Below are positions 1 through 8,778 of a DNA stretch of 64,000 bases, one piece after another. Location of the stretch: NCBI RefSeq assembly GCF_008641105.1, contig NZ_VTTI01000002.1, forward strand, positions 367,151 to 431,150. Direction: 5' to 3'. The DNA comes from Halopseudomonas salina. Lineage in GTDB: Bacteria; Pseudomonadota; Gammaproteobacteria; Pseudomonadales; Pseudomonadaceae. The translations under genes and the position numbers were made by a program. How positions within the stretch are numbered: position 1 is the stretch's first letter; each line of letters begins with the position of its first letter. The notes under the pieces were generated by a model. It did no database searches. It was given only the letters and a program-made list of their open reading frames with translations, and was not told the origin of the DNA.

Positions 1-2
1 GA

Positions 3-353
3 AATCGCTTCAACATCAAAGTGGATCAGGCTGACCAGGTCGACAAGGCACTGCTGATCAGAAGAACGGTAATGACCCACCTGATTGACGGCGATCAGCG
101 CGCGATCGAGCTGAATATCGTCAAGGGCCCTGGCAACAAACTGACGCTGACAATGCCAAACAATCACAATGTGGTGCCTGCTGGTGAGTACATGTTGTTT
201 GTCAGCAAAAACACCGCAGAAGGTCGCGTACCTTCGGAGGCAGCACCGATTACGGTGGTCAATAGCAGTCTGGCTTGCATGGCGCCGGTGATGGCCTCAA
301 CCGACGTTGTTACGGCTGACGGCATTATCGAGTCAACCCTCGACATCCTGTAA
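3..353 (+). CDS. Galactose/glyoxal-oxidase-like protein, C-terminal part (5' end outside window)
   Basis: The open frame enters from the left edge, so only about 116 C-terminal residues are visible. The pattern 'RRTVMTHLIDGDQRAIEL ... NVVPAGEYMLFV ... GRVPSEAAPITV' is the immunoglobulin-like C-terminal domain (DUF1929) that closes galactose oxidase and glyoxal oxidase type kelch proteins. In that family the domain follows a seven-bladed propeller and supplies a copper-binding His; the His in 'VMTHL' is the likely equivalent. The substrate cannot be told from this fragment. It is followed after 16 bases by a secreted protein gene with a good ribosome-binding site, so the two are probably cotranscribed. 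Confidence 0.7.
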   Translation, partial: NRFNIKVDQADQVDKALLIRRTVMTHLIDGDQRAIELNIVKGPGNKLTLTMPNNHNVVPAGEYMLFVSKNTAEGRVPSEAAPITVVNSSLACMAPVMASTDVVTADGIIESTLDIL

Positions 354-369
354 TCGCAAGGAGAAACAA

Positions 370-930
370 ATGATCATCGAACAAACAAGAACCGCCTGTA
401 CGGGTCTCGTTTTGTTCGGCCTCGCGTGCCTGTCAGCCTCCGGGCTGGCAGGTGCGCACGGCGCCCTCGAACTGGACGATGTGCCAGAGGGGTTCGTCAA
501 GGCCAGCATTACGGCCCGACCTGATATCCAGGGCCTGAGCAGCTTGATTCTAAGCGCGCCCAGGCCGGGAATAATGCTTCGCTATAACGGAGAGCAACCC
601 TTGACCGTGCTGGGTGTAGAGGGCGAAGCCTTCTTGCAGTTCACACGCACCGGTGTATCGGTTAATACCGCCAGCCCGAGCTGGGGGGCATCAAACGACA
701 AGCCAGCCGCCTTGGCCTCGGATGGAACAGCGAGTGACACCAGCGCAGACCCAACCTGGGTCACTTTGTCTGACTCAGGCAGCTTCAGTTGGCTTGATCC
801 AAGGCTCAATACCCTGGCTGACGTACATCATGAAGCAGACACCCAGAAAGAATGGTCGATTACCCTGCGCGGAGCCGACGGCGAACTCGACCAGATCCGG
901 GGTACCTTGATGTTTACGGCGTATAAATAG
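370..930 (+). CDS. Secreted hypothetical protein with W...W-x-DPR signature
   Basis: The start is the ATG at 370 behind a strong AAGGAGAAAC ribosome-binding site, giving 186 residues. The N-terminus has a signal peptide (hydrophobic stretch about residues 10-27, ending near 'LAGAHG'). The mature part contains 'PTWVTLSDSGSFSWLDPRL' near residues 120-138. This resembles the 'W-x-x-V-S-x-x-G-x-Y-x-W-H-D-H-R' signature of a secreted beta-sandwich domain common in actinobacterial surface proteins. No catalytic residues are recognisable. It is probably cotranscribed with the oxidase-like gene upstream and is followed by a terminator-like hairpin. Function unknown. Confidence 0.7.
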   Translation: MIIEQTRTACTGLVLFGLACLSASGLAGAHGALELDDVPEGFVKASITARPDIQGLSSLILSAPRPGIMLRYNGEQPLTVLGVEGEAFLQFTRTGVSVNTASPSWGASNDKPAALASDGTASDTSADPTWVTLSDSGSFSWLDPRLNTLADVHHEADTQKEWSITLRGADGELDQIRGTLMFTAYK

Positions 931-955
931 GTGACAAGCCGCAGTAGTTGAACAG

Positions 956-978
956 AAGCCCCTGCATTACAGGGGCTT
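956..978 (+). terminator. Intrinsic terminator-like hairpin
   Basis: A perfect 9-bp stem AAGCCCCTG / CAGGGGCTT with a 5-base loop lies 26 bases after the stop of the secreted protein gene. The run of T after it is short, so termination may be partial. Confidence 0.6.
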
Positions 979-1119
979 TCCACAGGCCCTGTTTTTACCT
1001 TTATAACAAAACCTCAGAGTATCGGGCTCCGGTGGAGCAATCAGCGTAAGGCCTTGTATTGCCCCGCCCTGCTATCTGGCATAACCTCGCTCACAACAAA
1101 AACACCGCCGGGAATCAGA

Positions 1120-1455
1120 ATGAAAAAAGCCATTTACGGAGCGTTCCTGCTGGGCTCAAGCCTCCTGCTCAGCGCCTGCTCAAGCGGGCCATCGGAAGAC
1201 GACGTCAAGACCCTTTTGGAAGCCCAGATGAACCAGATGTCCGGGATGCTGGGTGAGATCGGCGGCGAGAACATGTCCAGCATGCTGAAAGTCGACATCC
1301 ACGCCGTCACCATTCATAGCTGCGAAGAACAACGCACCAATGTCTACCTCTGTGATGTGGACGTGGATGCGACAACCCCTATTACCGGTCGCTCCGTACA
1401 ACGCTCGGAGGTGTTAATGGCCAAATCCAAAGACGGCTGGGTGCCAGCGCAGTAA
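1120..1455 (+). CDS. Small lipoprotein of unknown function
   Basis: This gene gives 111 residues from the ATG at 1120, 7 bases after a GGGAAT site. The N-terminus is a clear lipoprotein signal, 'MKKAIYGAFLLGSSLLLSAC', with the lipobox LSAC and Cys20 as the predicted lipidated residue. The mature part is acidic and Met-rich around residues 35-50, then has two Cys ('HSCEEQRTNVYLCDVDV') that could form a disulfide, and ends in 'KDGWVPAQ'. It resembles small periplasmic lipoproteins of Pseudomonas with no assigned role. It stands alone between a terminator and an intergenic stretch rich in inverted repeats. Confidence 0.7.
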   Translation: MKKAIYGAFLLGSSLLLSACSSGPSEDDVKTLLEAQMNQMSGMLGEIGGENMSSMLKVDIHAVTIHSCEEQRTNVYLCDVDVDATTPITGRSVQRSEVLMAKSKDGWVPAQ

Positions 1456-1562
1456 CGCCAGAGCACATGCTTAAAAGGTTCCCTGACCTCAAAATACCGC
1501 TCCATCCGCACCTGCCCCCCAGGTGCGGGCTGCGGATTCGCTTGAAATTCTCCAATCAGATA

Positions 1563-1621
1563 TGTCGAGGTCTTCGACACAACACTTCGTCATGTCGAAA
1601 TATTCCTAGAAAATCGACATG
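1563..1621. promoter_or_regulatory. Two neighbouring inverted repeats built on TGTCGA
   Basis: TGTCGA (1563-1568) pairs with TCGACA (1574-1579), and CATGTCGA (1591-1598) pairs with TCGACATG (1614-1621). The same core thus occurs four times in 59 bases, about 106 bases before the methyltransferase-HNH gene. It could be a repressor or controller-protein operator for that gene, but no regulator gene is adjacent. The rest of the 1456-1726 gap shows nothing coding. Confidence 0.4.
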
Positions 1622-1726
1622 ACAAACGAACTAGATACAGGTGAGCCCGGACTGACAGTCCTTGCCCTACTCGATTGACACCCCCTACCCAACCGATACA
1701 CTCGCTTGAGACGGAGATGTCATTAC

Positions 1727-3431
1727 ATGGATTACTACATCGAACGTGCGGACGAGCTCTTTGCTGCCTACCAGGCTGTAGACCCGGAGGTCGTTCATTC
1801 TGCCTGGCGGCACCTGTTGCCAGCCCAACCTGGCATAGCCTGTGATATCGGCGCGGGTTCCGGACGGGACGCATGCTGGCTCGCCAAGCTGGGCTGGACC
1901 GTCACCGCCGTAGAGCCCAGCGAGAAACTTCGACAGCTGGGCCAGGCCAGCACCACAGCCCAACACTGCAGGCCCGGCTCGGTAACCTGGCTGGATGACG
2001 CCCTCCCCGACCTGAAACGCTTGCGCTCGCTCGACCAGCGTTTCCAGCTGATCCTGATCAGCGCCGTATGGATGCACCTGCGGCCTGACCAGCACGAGCG
2101 CGCCATGCGCATCGTCAGCGACCTGTTGGCCCCAGGCGGCATTCTGGTGATCTCGTTGCGTATTGGCGAAGACAAAGAAAAGCGCTTTCATCCAGTCACA
2201 GCCCAGCAAATCCAGATACTTGCCCAGGGTCGCGCCCTTGCCCCAAAGGTGATAACCCGGCAACCCGACGCCACCCGCCCAAGCATCGAGTGGGACTGCA
2301 TGGCCTTTGTGTTGCCCGACGATGGCAGCGGCAGCCTGCCGCTGCTCAGACATATCATCGTCAATGACAATAAATCCGCCTCCTACAAACTCGGCTTATT
2401 ACGCGCCCTGATCCGCATAGCCGAAGGCGCACCCGGCATGGTCACCAGGCGGGACGAAGCCTGGGTGGAGATACCCTTCGGTCTGGTTGCGCTCTACTGG
2501 CTGAAGATGTACATGCCCCTGGTGCTAAAGCACAACCTGATCCAGACCCCGACAGCCGTCCATGAAAACCAAACAGGCTACGGCTGGGCCAGCAGTGGTC
2601 ATTTTTACAAGCTGAACACCCTCTCCCCTTACGATCTGCGTGTAGGTGCCACATTCGATCCAGAGACCTCGTTGAACCTGATCGCGACCCTGAAAAATAT
2701 CTGCACCAACATCGAAGCTATGCCTGCCAAATACATCACCTATCCAGGCCAGGACAAACCGGTATTCGAGTGCAACCGGGTCTCCAGACGGATTCCAAAA
2801 GGCAGTTGGCAATGCAACAAACAAACGCTGAGCGACTTCGGCACATTCAGAGTGCCGACCTACCTATGGCAGACCTTTTCCCAGCACGCCTGCTGGCTGG
2901 AGCCCGCCATACTGAGTGAATGGACCCGGCTGATGCGCTCGTGGAGCATGCAGTACGATCCGAGCGTGTACGAACGCGCCTTGCAATGGAATGAAGACAG
3001 ACGCGATACCGCCGAAGTCAGAAGCCGTATTGCGGCAATGCAGCTAGGTGGCCGCGACATTTCGTGCGTCTGGAGCCAGAAACAACTCCGTCCCGACCGC
3101 TACGCGGTGGATCACTGTTTCCCCCTGGGCCCGTTGGTTCAATAACGACCTGTGGAATCTTGTGCCCGCAGCAGAAGCCATTAACAGCAAAAAAGGCGAC
3201 AAGCTTCCCTCCGCCCTGCTCCTGGAGAACTCAAAAGAGCTGATCCTCGATTGGTGGGGCGAAGCCTATGTTTCGGAGCCGAAATTCTCGGAGCGGTTTT
3301 TGATTGAGGCTGAAGCTGCGCTGCCGCTGGTTACGCCACAGAGCGGGTTGGATGAGATATTTGCGGCAATGCAGCATCAGCGGGCGAAGTTGAAGGCCAG
3401 TCAGCAATTAGCGGAGTGGTCGCTTACCTGA
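1727..3431 (+). pseudogene. SAM methyltransferase-HNH endonuclease protein, frameshifted
   Basis: From the ATG at 1727 the frame encodes a class I SAM-dependent methyltransferase (motif I 'CDIGAGSGRDACWLAKLGW' near residues 39-57, then 'VTAVEPSE'), a long middle segment, and the start of an HNH nuclease ('DRYAVDHCF'). It then runs to a stop at 3145. The rest of the nuclease, 'PWARWFNNDLWNLVPAAEAINSKKGDKLPS', lies in another frame that stops at 3431. One C too many in the C5 run at 3121-3125 explains the break; with four C the product would be 567 residues with Asp-His, Asn and Lys of an HNH fold. A sequencing error in the homopolymer, a real null mutation and programmed slippage cannot be separated here. 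The pairing of modification and nuclease domains suggests a defence role. Confidence 0.75.
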
Positions 3432-3544
3432 ATTTCTGTTGCCTATCAAAGTAGGTAATAGCGAGCTGGCCTGACGACGAGCGCAATTGACCTAAAATCT
3501 GGAATCTCATTGACGCCCGTACGGGGCTATAAGGAATAGTAAAC

Positions 3545-4387
3545 ATGGCGAACGGACCCTGGACCCAGGAAGAAGTCCGCTTAGCGGTCGCTGATTACAA
3601 GAGAATGCTTGTACAGGAGCTCAATGGGCAAAAATACAGTAAAACCCACCACCGGCGAGCCTTGCAGGTACTTTTGCAAGATCGGTCAGAAGGCTCCATT
3701 GAGCGTAAGCATCAAAATATCAGCGCCGTCTTGCATGAACTCGAGTGCCCGTGGATCGTCGGTTACAAACCGCTTGGTAATTACCAAGCGCTGCTCGTCG
3801 AAGCTGTCGTAGAGACGCTAGTAAACGACCCAATATTCGACCAGGCCGCACGCCATGCTAGCGAGCAACCTGCAATCGTCCCAATGGGAGTGGACTTTGA
3901 CTGCTGGATTGAGCAAACGCCGCAGCCAATAGAAATCAACGAATCCGCCTATCAACCGAGATTTTTGGCCACAAAGCGCGACTACGTGGCGCGAGAAGCC
4001 CGAAACCGCGCGCTTGGTCTTGCTGGGGAAGAATTAGTGCTTAGCTACGAGCAACAGCGTTTAGAACGCAGTGGCTTCGGATCGCTTGCTGGCAAGGTGG
4101 AACACACTTCAATTAAGCGAGGAGATGGTGTCGGCTATGACATCCTCTCGTTTGAAACCGACGGTAGGGAAAGGTTTATCGAAGTGAAGACCACTGCGTT
4201 TGCAAAAGCAACGCCCTTCTACATCAGCCGCAACGAGGTTGAGTTTTCCAAGGTGACGTCCGAGCGTTATCACCTCTATCGGCTTTTTGAATTCAGGACG
4301 AAACCAAGAATGTTCGCTCTGACAGGAGACATGCATCAGCGGCTCCGACTTGATCCGGTCACCTATCTTGCGTCGTTGGGTTCGTGA
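3545..4387 (+). CDS. DUF3883 domain protein, possible PD-(D/E)xK-fold nuclease
   Basis: This gene gives 280 residues from ATG 3545, with an AAGGAAT ribosome-binding site. The N-terminal 90 residues ('WTQEEVRLAVADYKRML', 'SIERKHQNISAVLHEL') form a small helical domain often seen in this family. The C-terminal DUF3883 domain (about residues 150-270) has 'GDGVGYDILSF' followed by 'RFIEVKTT', the D...E-x-K arrangement of restriction-endonuclease-like folds. DUF3883 proteins are frequently found in defence islands, in line with the methyltransferase-HNH gene upstream and the IS, viperin and restriction genes downstream. No substrate is known. It ends 68 bases before the insertion sequence and appears intact. 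Confidence 0.75.
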   Translation: MANGPWTQEEVRLAVADYKRMLVQELNGQKYSKTHHRRALQVLLQDRSEGSIERKHQNISAVLHELECPWIVGYKPLGNYQALLVEAVVETLVNDPIFDQAARHASEQPAIVPMGVDFDCWIEQTPQPIEINESAYQPRFLATKRDYVAREARNRALGLAGEELVLSYEQQRLERSGFGSLAGKVEHTSIKRGDGVGYDILSFETDGRERFIEVKTTAFAKATPFYISRNEVEFSKVTSERYHLYRLFEFRTKPRMFALTGDMHQRLRLDPVTYLASLGS

Positions 4388-4443
4388 CAGGCTTCGGCAC
4401 ACAAGGGATCCGCTAGGGCTAATAAATTTCCGTGGGCAACGAC

Positions 4444-4476
4444 AGTCCGCTAACGGCCCAGAGTGTGTAAAAACGC
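4444..4476. repeat. Left terminal inverted repeat of the IS
   Basis: The inner 22 bases match the right end perfectly as an inverted repeat. The outer 11 bases match with about three mismatches. Confidence 0.75.
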
Positions 4477-6129
4477 TGTCTCAAACCCTTGCTATGATTT
4501 CTCGGGATTTCATCGCAAGGATCGTCCATGAAGCGCTTCATTCAAGGTGAGCATCGAGGCCAAAGCAACTTACTGCCCGAGAGCCTCGACGACTACGTCA
4601 ACGATACCAATCCGGTGCGAGTGGTCGATGTCTTTGTCGACGAACTCGACCTAGTGAAGCTGGGTTTTGAAAGCGCCATCCCCGCTGATACTGGTCGGCC
4701 TGCTTATCATCCCTCGATCCTGCTGAAGATCTACATCTACGGTTACCTCAACCGCATTCAATCCAGCCGACGCCTTGAACGAGAAGCGCAACGCAACGTC
4801 GAGTTGATGTGGCTGACCGGTCGCTTGATGCCTGATTTCAAGACTATCGCTAATTTTCGAAAGGACAACGGTAAGGCTATCCGTGGCGTCTGCCGTCAGT
4901 TCGTTGTGCTCTGTCAGCAGTTAGGGTTATTCGCCGGAAGCCTGATTGCCATCGATGGCAGCAAATTCAAGGCGGTCAACAACCGAGATCGCAATTTCAC
5001 CAGCGCCAAATTGAAGCGGCGGATGGAGGAAATCGAAGCAAGTATTAATCGGTACCTGACAGCGCTCGATGCTGCTGATCAACAGGATCGTCCAGCCTCT
5101 GACGCCAATGTCGTGCACCTGGAAGAAAGAATCGCCAAGCTGAAGGCGCAAATGAAAGAGCTTCAATTGATCGAAACTCAGCTCAATGAATCACCGGATA
5201 AGCAGGTATCACTGACGGATCCAGATGCCCGCTCCATGATGACTCGCGGCACAGGAATCGTTGGCTACAACGTGCAGACAGCGGTCGATACCAAGCACCA
5301 TTTAATCGTCGCTCATGAGGTGACCAACGTCGGGTCCGACCGCGATCAGCTCAGCCCTATTGCCAAGCAAGCCCGCGAGGCGATGGGAACAGAAAAGCTG
5401 TCGGTGGTAGCTGACCGTGGGTACTTCAAAAGCGGGGAAATCCTGGCTTGTCACGACGCAGGTATCGTCACCTATGTACCCAAGCCAATGACCTCCGCAG
5501 CCAAAGCCGATGGGCGACTCAACAACGACGCATTTATCTATGACGCGGCGGCAAACGCATACACTTGTCCGGCTGGCGAGACTTTGATTTGGCGTTTCTC
5601 CAGCGTTGAGAACGGCATGAAACTGCATCGGTACTGGAGCTCAAATTGCCAAAGCTGCGCATTGAAATCGCAGTGCACGCCGAGCAAGCAGCGGCGAATT
5701 CGGCGCTGGGAGCATGAAGCAGTGCTGGAAGAAATGCAGCACCGGCTCAGCAGAGCACCCGAGATGATGAAGGTTCGAAAACGAACCGTTGAACATCCCT
5801 TCGGGACGCTCAAACAATGGATGGGCGCGTCGCACTTCCTGACGCGAAAGCTCAATGGGGTGAGTGCTGAGATGAGCCTGAATGTGCTCGCTTACAACCT
5901 GAAACGGGTGATGAAAATCATAGGCACCGTCAGCTTGCTAGAGGCCCTGACAGCGTAAAAGCCCTGGCTTTACTCGCCTACGCTGCCTCTGAGAGGGCTC
6001 CAGGGCGTTGCTGGATTGTCTCATGCCCCCTTCGCAGTGGTCATAAGCTTGATCAGGTTCTCAGCTCGAGAAAGGCTCGCTATAGACCGTGACGGAAATC
6101 CGTTCTGGCGTTTTTACACACTCTGGGCC
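4455..6129. mobile_element. IS1182-family insertion sequence
   Basis: A single transposase gene is bounded by a perfect 22-bp terminal inverted repeat at 4455-4476 and 6108-6129 (key outer bases GGCCCAGAGTGTG). The similarity continues outward for about 11 bases with mismatches (4444-4454 and 6130-6140), so the true ends may be 4444 and 6140. I could not identify a target duplication with certainty. The transposase looks intact, so the element may be active. Confidence 0.85.
4528..5958 (+). CDS. IS1182-family DDE transposase
   Basis: This gene gives 476 residues from ATG 4528, 51 bases inside the left repeat. The N-terminus 'MKRFIQGEHRGQSNLLPESL' is typical of IS1182 transposases. The helical N-terminal domain has 'PAYHPSILLKIYIYGYLNRIQSSRRLE'. 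The catalytic DDE core shows 'IAIDGSKFKAVN' (first Asp), 'VVADRGYF' (second Asp) and 'RKRTVEHPFGTLKQWMG' (Glu), with a coiled-coil insertion between about residues 150 and 215. Full length and no stops indicate a functional enzyme that moves the element by cut-and-paste or a related DDE reaction. Confidence 0.9.
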   Translation: MKRFIQGEHRGQSNLLPESLDDYVNDTNPVRVVDVFVDELDLVKLGFESAIPADTGRPAYHPSILLKIYIYGYLNRIQSSRRLEREAQRNVELMWLTGRLMPDFKTIANFRKDNGKAIRGVCRQFVVLCQQLGLFAGSLIAIDGSKFKAVNNRDRNFTSAKLKRRMEEIEASINRYLTALDAADQQDRPASDANVVHLEERIAKLKAQMKELQLIETQLNESPDKQVSLTDPDARSMMTRGTGIVGYNVQTAVDTKHHLIVAHEVTNVGSDRDQLSPIAKQAREAMGTEKLSVVADRGYFKSGEILACHDAGIVTYVPKPMTSAAKADGRLNNDAFIYDAAANAYTCPAGETLIWRFSSVENGMKLHRYWSSNCQSCALKSQCTPSKQRRIRRWEHEAVLEEMQHRLSRAPEMMKVRKRTVEHPFGTLKQWMGASHFLTRKLNGVSAEMSLNVLAYNLKRVMKIIGTVSLLEALTA

Positions 6130-6140
6130 AATAGCGGTCA
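6108..6140. repeat. Right terminal inverted repeat of the IS
   Basis: This is the inverse copy of the left end: 22 perfect bases (6108-6129) plus a less conserved outer part. The outer part, 'CTGGGCCAATAGCGGTCATT', resembles 'CTGGCCGATAGCAGCCAGTCATT' found again near 10189-10211. Confidence 0.75.
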
Positions 6141-6495
6141 TTAGCTGTCTACATAAGCCGAGGCTATTCACATAGCGCTAATACGTAGCCGTCAGTCGAT
6201 GTTCAAAACAATGGACGGCATATCCTTTACGTGGCTTACCGGCTGCCAGTCAGGAGAAAAATAGCTAGGGCTGTAGCCAGCGATGCGAGCTGGCGGCCTC
6301 TGGATCAATGCTTGACTAAAGATACGAACCCATCTATTTTTATTTGGCGCGCTACTGCAGTCGGCTATAGAGCTTGATGCTCACGGGCTAATCACCCATC
6401 CGCTCCCCTCTGCTGCACGGGAGGTTTCAACTGCAGGCCAGAATCCAATCTGGTGCGTAACCCATGAAACCTAATCCTGATATTGGGAAAAAACC
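6141..6495. other. Non-coding stretch between IS and viperin locus
   Basis: No plausible gene is seen on either strand. The stretch must hold the promoter of the 720-residue gene; I see no confident -35/-10 pair. A short hairpin-prone segment (gctgtagccagcgatgcgagc, around 6273) is the only structure. The ribosome-binding site before ATG 6496 is weak. Confidence 0.4.
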
Positions 6496-8658
6496 ATGTG
6501 CAGAATTGATGCCGAATTCGGCAAGTACGACCTTGACGAAAAAGCCGACCCCTCCGAGCGTTTTACCCAAGCCCTTGACGAATATGAAGTCGTCGGGCAA
6601 CTCCGCTCATTGCTAACTAACCACTTCGCCACCACCTGGCAGCACGTATTCACATCCGCTAACAGACTGGAAGAGGCGTTAGACCTTGCTCGAAGCCAAG
6701 CGACGATGGAGGACCAAGCCGCTGCCGTAATCTCATCCGGCCCGCTGGCAGAGCGCCTGCGCATGCAGCTACTATTCGTCCTCATACATAAAGATGTCAC
6801 TGGACGCACCTTAGAAACGCTCGATTTTGCCAAAGACGTAGCCCAAACCGTCTTTCCGCACTCCCCTTACAAGCTGTTTAAAAAGCTCAAACCCGACTCA
6901 CAGCACGGTTGGTTCATAACCGCGCTGTACGGAAACGAGTACTTTCTCCACAGCGCAGTATTCGATGACCCAGCGCTTATTGCAGAAGGTGAGTGGGAAA
7001 GGGTGCGGGTGCTCTGGTCGTGCTTGCCCGCGTGGTCACACGACGAGCAGCAAATCCCGACTGAGTTGGCATCAATTTTCAGCCCTGATGCCAAAGCTCT
7101 GATTTCAGTTGCGTCAACACAGCGGCATGCTGGCCCGCCAACACCTGCAGCACACCAATGGCTTCAGCGGGTCAGGTTTCTAGAGGCTTGGGTTAAATCC
7201 GATGCTGCTGCCGGCAGACTCCGTAACCCGCACGAAGGCGTTTTTCAAAAGCTATATACCGAGAGGGAATCACTACGGTCTGACCTAGAGGCGCTACGTT
7301 CAGGCGACAGCGATGAAAAGGACCTGTACAACTCTGCCACAGATTGGCTCATAAACTTGGAACTGCAGCTAAAGGAAACCCTAGCGATCCACATGGAGCT
7401 CGCCGATGCAGATGAAGGACAGCTTGCTGACTGGGCTTTACAGCTTGATAACTGTGTCTCGGGGCGAATCATTGAGCTGCCAAGCGGTGAGTGGGATGTA
7501 GCCGAGCAGCAGCACCTTCGCAGGCTACTCTCCCTGCTCACTTCCGACAAAGCCGAGGCTTGGGTTCAGCAATCTGTCCACAGCGATGTAAAAGCAACAC
7601 TACAAAGCAGACTGGACTCGTTCCCAACACTATCTGATCAGAGAAGCAGAAAGTGGTGGGCATCGGACTATTCGGCCATATGGAAAGCCAAGTTAGAAGC
7701 CGAGATCCATGCCTTGGGCGTCAAAGATGCATTGGCCGTTCTATCCTGCAGGCTTTTCCGGCTTCCCAGTGAAGCAGTATCTCGAGAACTTCACCCTTGG
7801 TGGGATAGCCTGCTCGAAAAGTTGATTCACGACCCCGAGTTTCCACTGGCTCTAACCCCGCAATGGACTGTCCATGCTATTGGTAGATTGAGTGACGAGG
7901 TCGTGCTGCCTTACATCGACAAGAGCCTCGGACTGCTGCGCAGCCGACTGTCGAATGCGGCAGAGCCTGATCTGAACAACCAACTCGATGCACTGTTGAG
8001 CATGCTATCGCACCTAGACCCGCGGAAAGCACTTCGACATCGCCTGATGCTCATGCGCTCGTCGTACGTGCCGTTCGCCGACGAGTCACTATCACGCTTC
8101 AGCTCACATCACAGCGACAAGGCTGTCAGTTGGTACAGCCCACTGAGTGAGCAAGCTAGGAACTTTCACGCAAAAAAACTCAGCGGGACGCCTTATGTTG
8201 ACCGACAGGAATGCGAAAAAGCTGAGCTGGAGAGCTACCAGTCATTCGCCCTTGATCTGATCGAGTTTTGCCTTAGCCGCCTGCGCCTGCGCAAAGGCGA
8301 AAAGAAGCCCGAAGATGAACGGTACGCCGATAGCCAGGTGACCGAGCAATCGGCTATCTGGCGTCAAGGATATTTGAAGGCGCTGCTGGAAATCGGCCTT
8401 GACCCTAACGGTAAGGCGCACAAAACCGTTTTTTTTACCCGGCAGTTCGACCCTGATGAAAGCGTCCGCGATGTCGCGAAAGAGGCTTATCGAGCCGTGC
8501 GCCGGGAAACCAAAAGTAAAAAAAGCGTTCAGGACTACAAGCGTGGGCTGATCGCCGCTGAATGGTGGCTGCTAATGAGTCAGCGACGCGCACTCGGTCT
8601 TCCCATAGACCCAGAGGGAGCCCTCAAGACACGGCGCAATATGATGCGTAATCCGTAA
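6496..8658 (+). CDS. Unknown 720-residue protein upstream of a prokaryotic viperin
   Basis: I do not recognise the family. The product is a large, soluble, mostly alpha-helical protein rich in Leu, Ala, Glu and Arg, with no signal peptide or membrane segment. Features seen: an early acidic segment ('KYDLDEKADPSER'), 'HGWFITALYGNEYFLHS' near residue 136, a charged helical region near residues 245-330, and a C-terminal 'DPDESVRDVAKEAYRAVRRE' that looks like a HEAT-type helical repeat. No nucleotide-binding or nuclease motif is evident. An in-frame stop just upstream makes ATG 6496 the first start. The viperin gene follows on the same strand after 120 bases containing two hairpins, which suggests a common transcription unit. 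A regulatory, sensor or scaffold role with viperin is only an inference. Confidence 0.75.
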   Translation: MCRIDAEFGKYDLDEKADPSERFTQALDEYEVVGQLRSLLTNHFATTWQHVFTSANRLEEALDLARSQATMEDQAAAVISSGPLAERLRMQLLFVLIHKDVTGRTLETLDFAKDVAQTVFPHSPYKLFKKLKPDSQHGWFITALYGNEYFLHSAVFDDPALIAEGEWERVRVLWSCLPAWSHDEQQIPTELASIFSPDAKALISVASTQRHAGPPTPAAHQWLQRVRFLEAWVKSDAAAGRLRNPHEGVFQKLYTERESLRSDLEALRSGDSDEKDLYNSATDWLINLELQLKETLAIHMELADADEGQLADWALQLDNCVSGRIIELPSGEWDVAEQQHLRRLLSLLTSDKAEAWVQQSVHSDVKATLQSRLDSFPTLSDQRSRKWWASDYSAIWKAKLEAEIHALGVKDALAVLSCRLFRLPSEAVSRELHPWWDSLLEKLIHDPEFPLALTPQWTVHAIGRLSDEVVLPYIDKSLGLLRSRLSNAAEPDLNNQLDALLSMLSHLDPRKALRHRLMLMRSSYVPFADESLSRFSSHHSDKAVSWYSPLSEQARNFHAKKLSGTPYVDRQECEKAELESYQSFALDLIEFCLSRLRLRKGEKKPEDERYADSQVTEQSAIWRQGYLKALLEIGLDPNGKAHKTVFFTRQFDPDESVRDVAKEAYRAVRRETKSKKSVQDYKRGLIAAEWWLLMSQRRALGLPIDPEGALKTRRNMMRNP

Positions 8659-8689
8659 CCACCCGCAACAAGAAAAGTCACGGTGTACC

Positions 8690-8771
8690 GGAGCCTGATG
8701 CTCCTACTCTGACGCCTCGCGTCCGCCATGCAGAACCTTTTACCGACCGCACCACTGCGGTCGCCAAGGAG
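8690..8771 (+). promoter_or_regulatory. Two hairpins and strong ribosome-binding site before the viperin gene
   Basis: GGAGC/GCTCC (8690-8704) and CGACCGC/GCGGTCG (8744-8763) can form hairpins, and AAGGAG (8766-8771) follows directly, 7 bases before ATG 8779. The second hairpin abuts the ribosome-binding site, so it could modulate viperin translation or act as an attenuator between the two genes. Confidence 0.45.
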
Positions 8772-8778
8772 TTGACGT

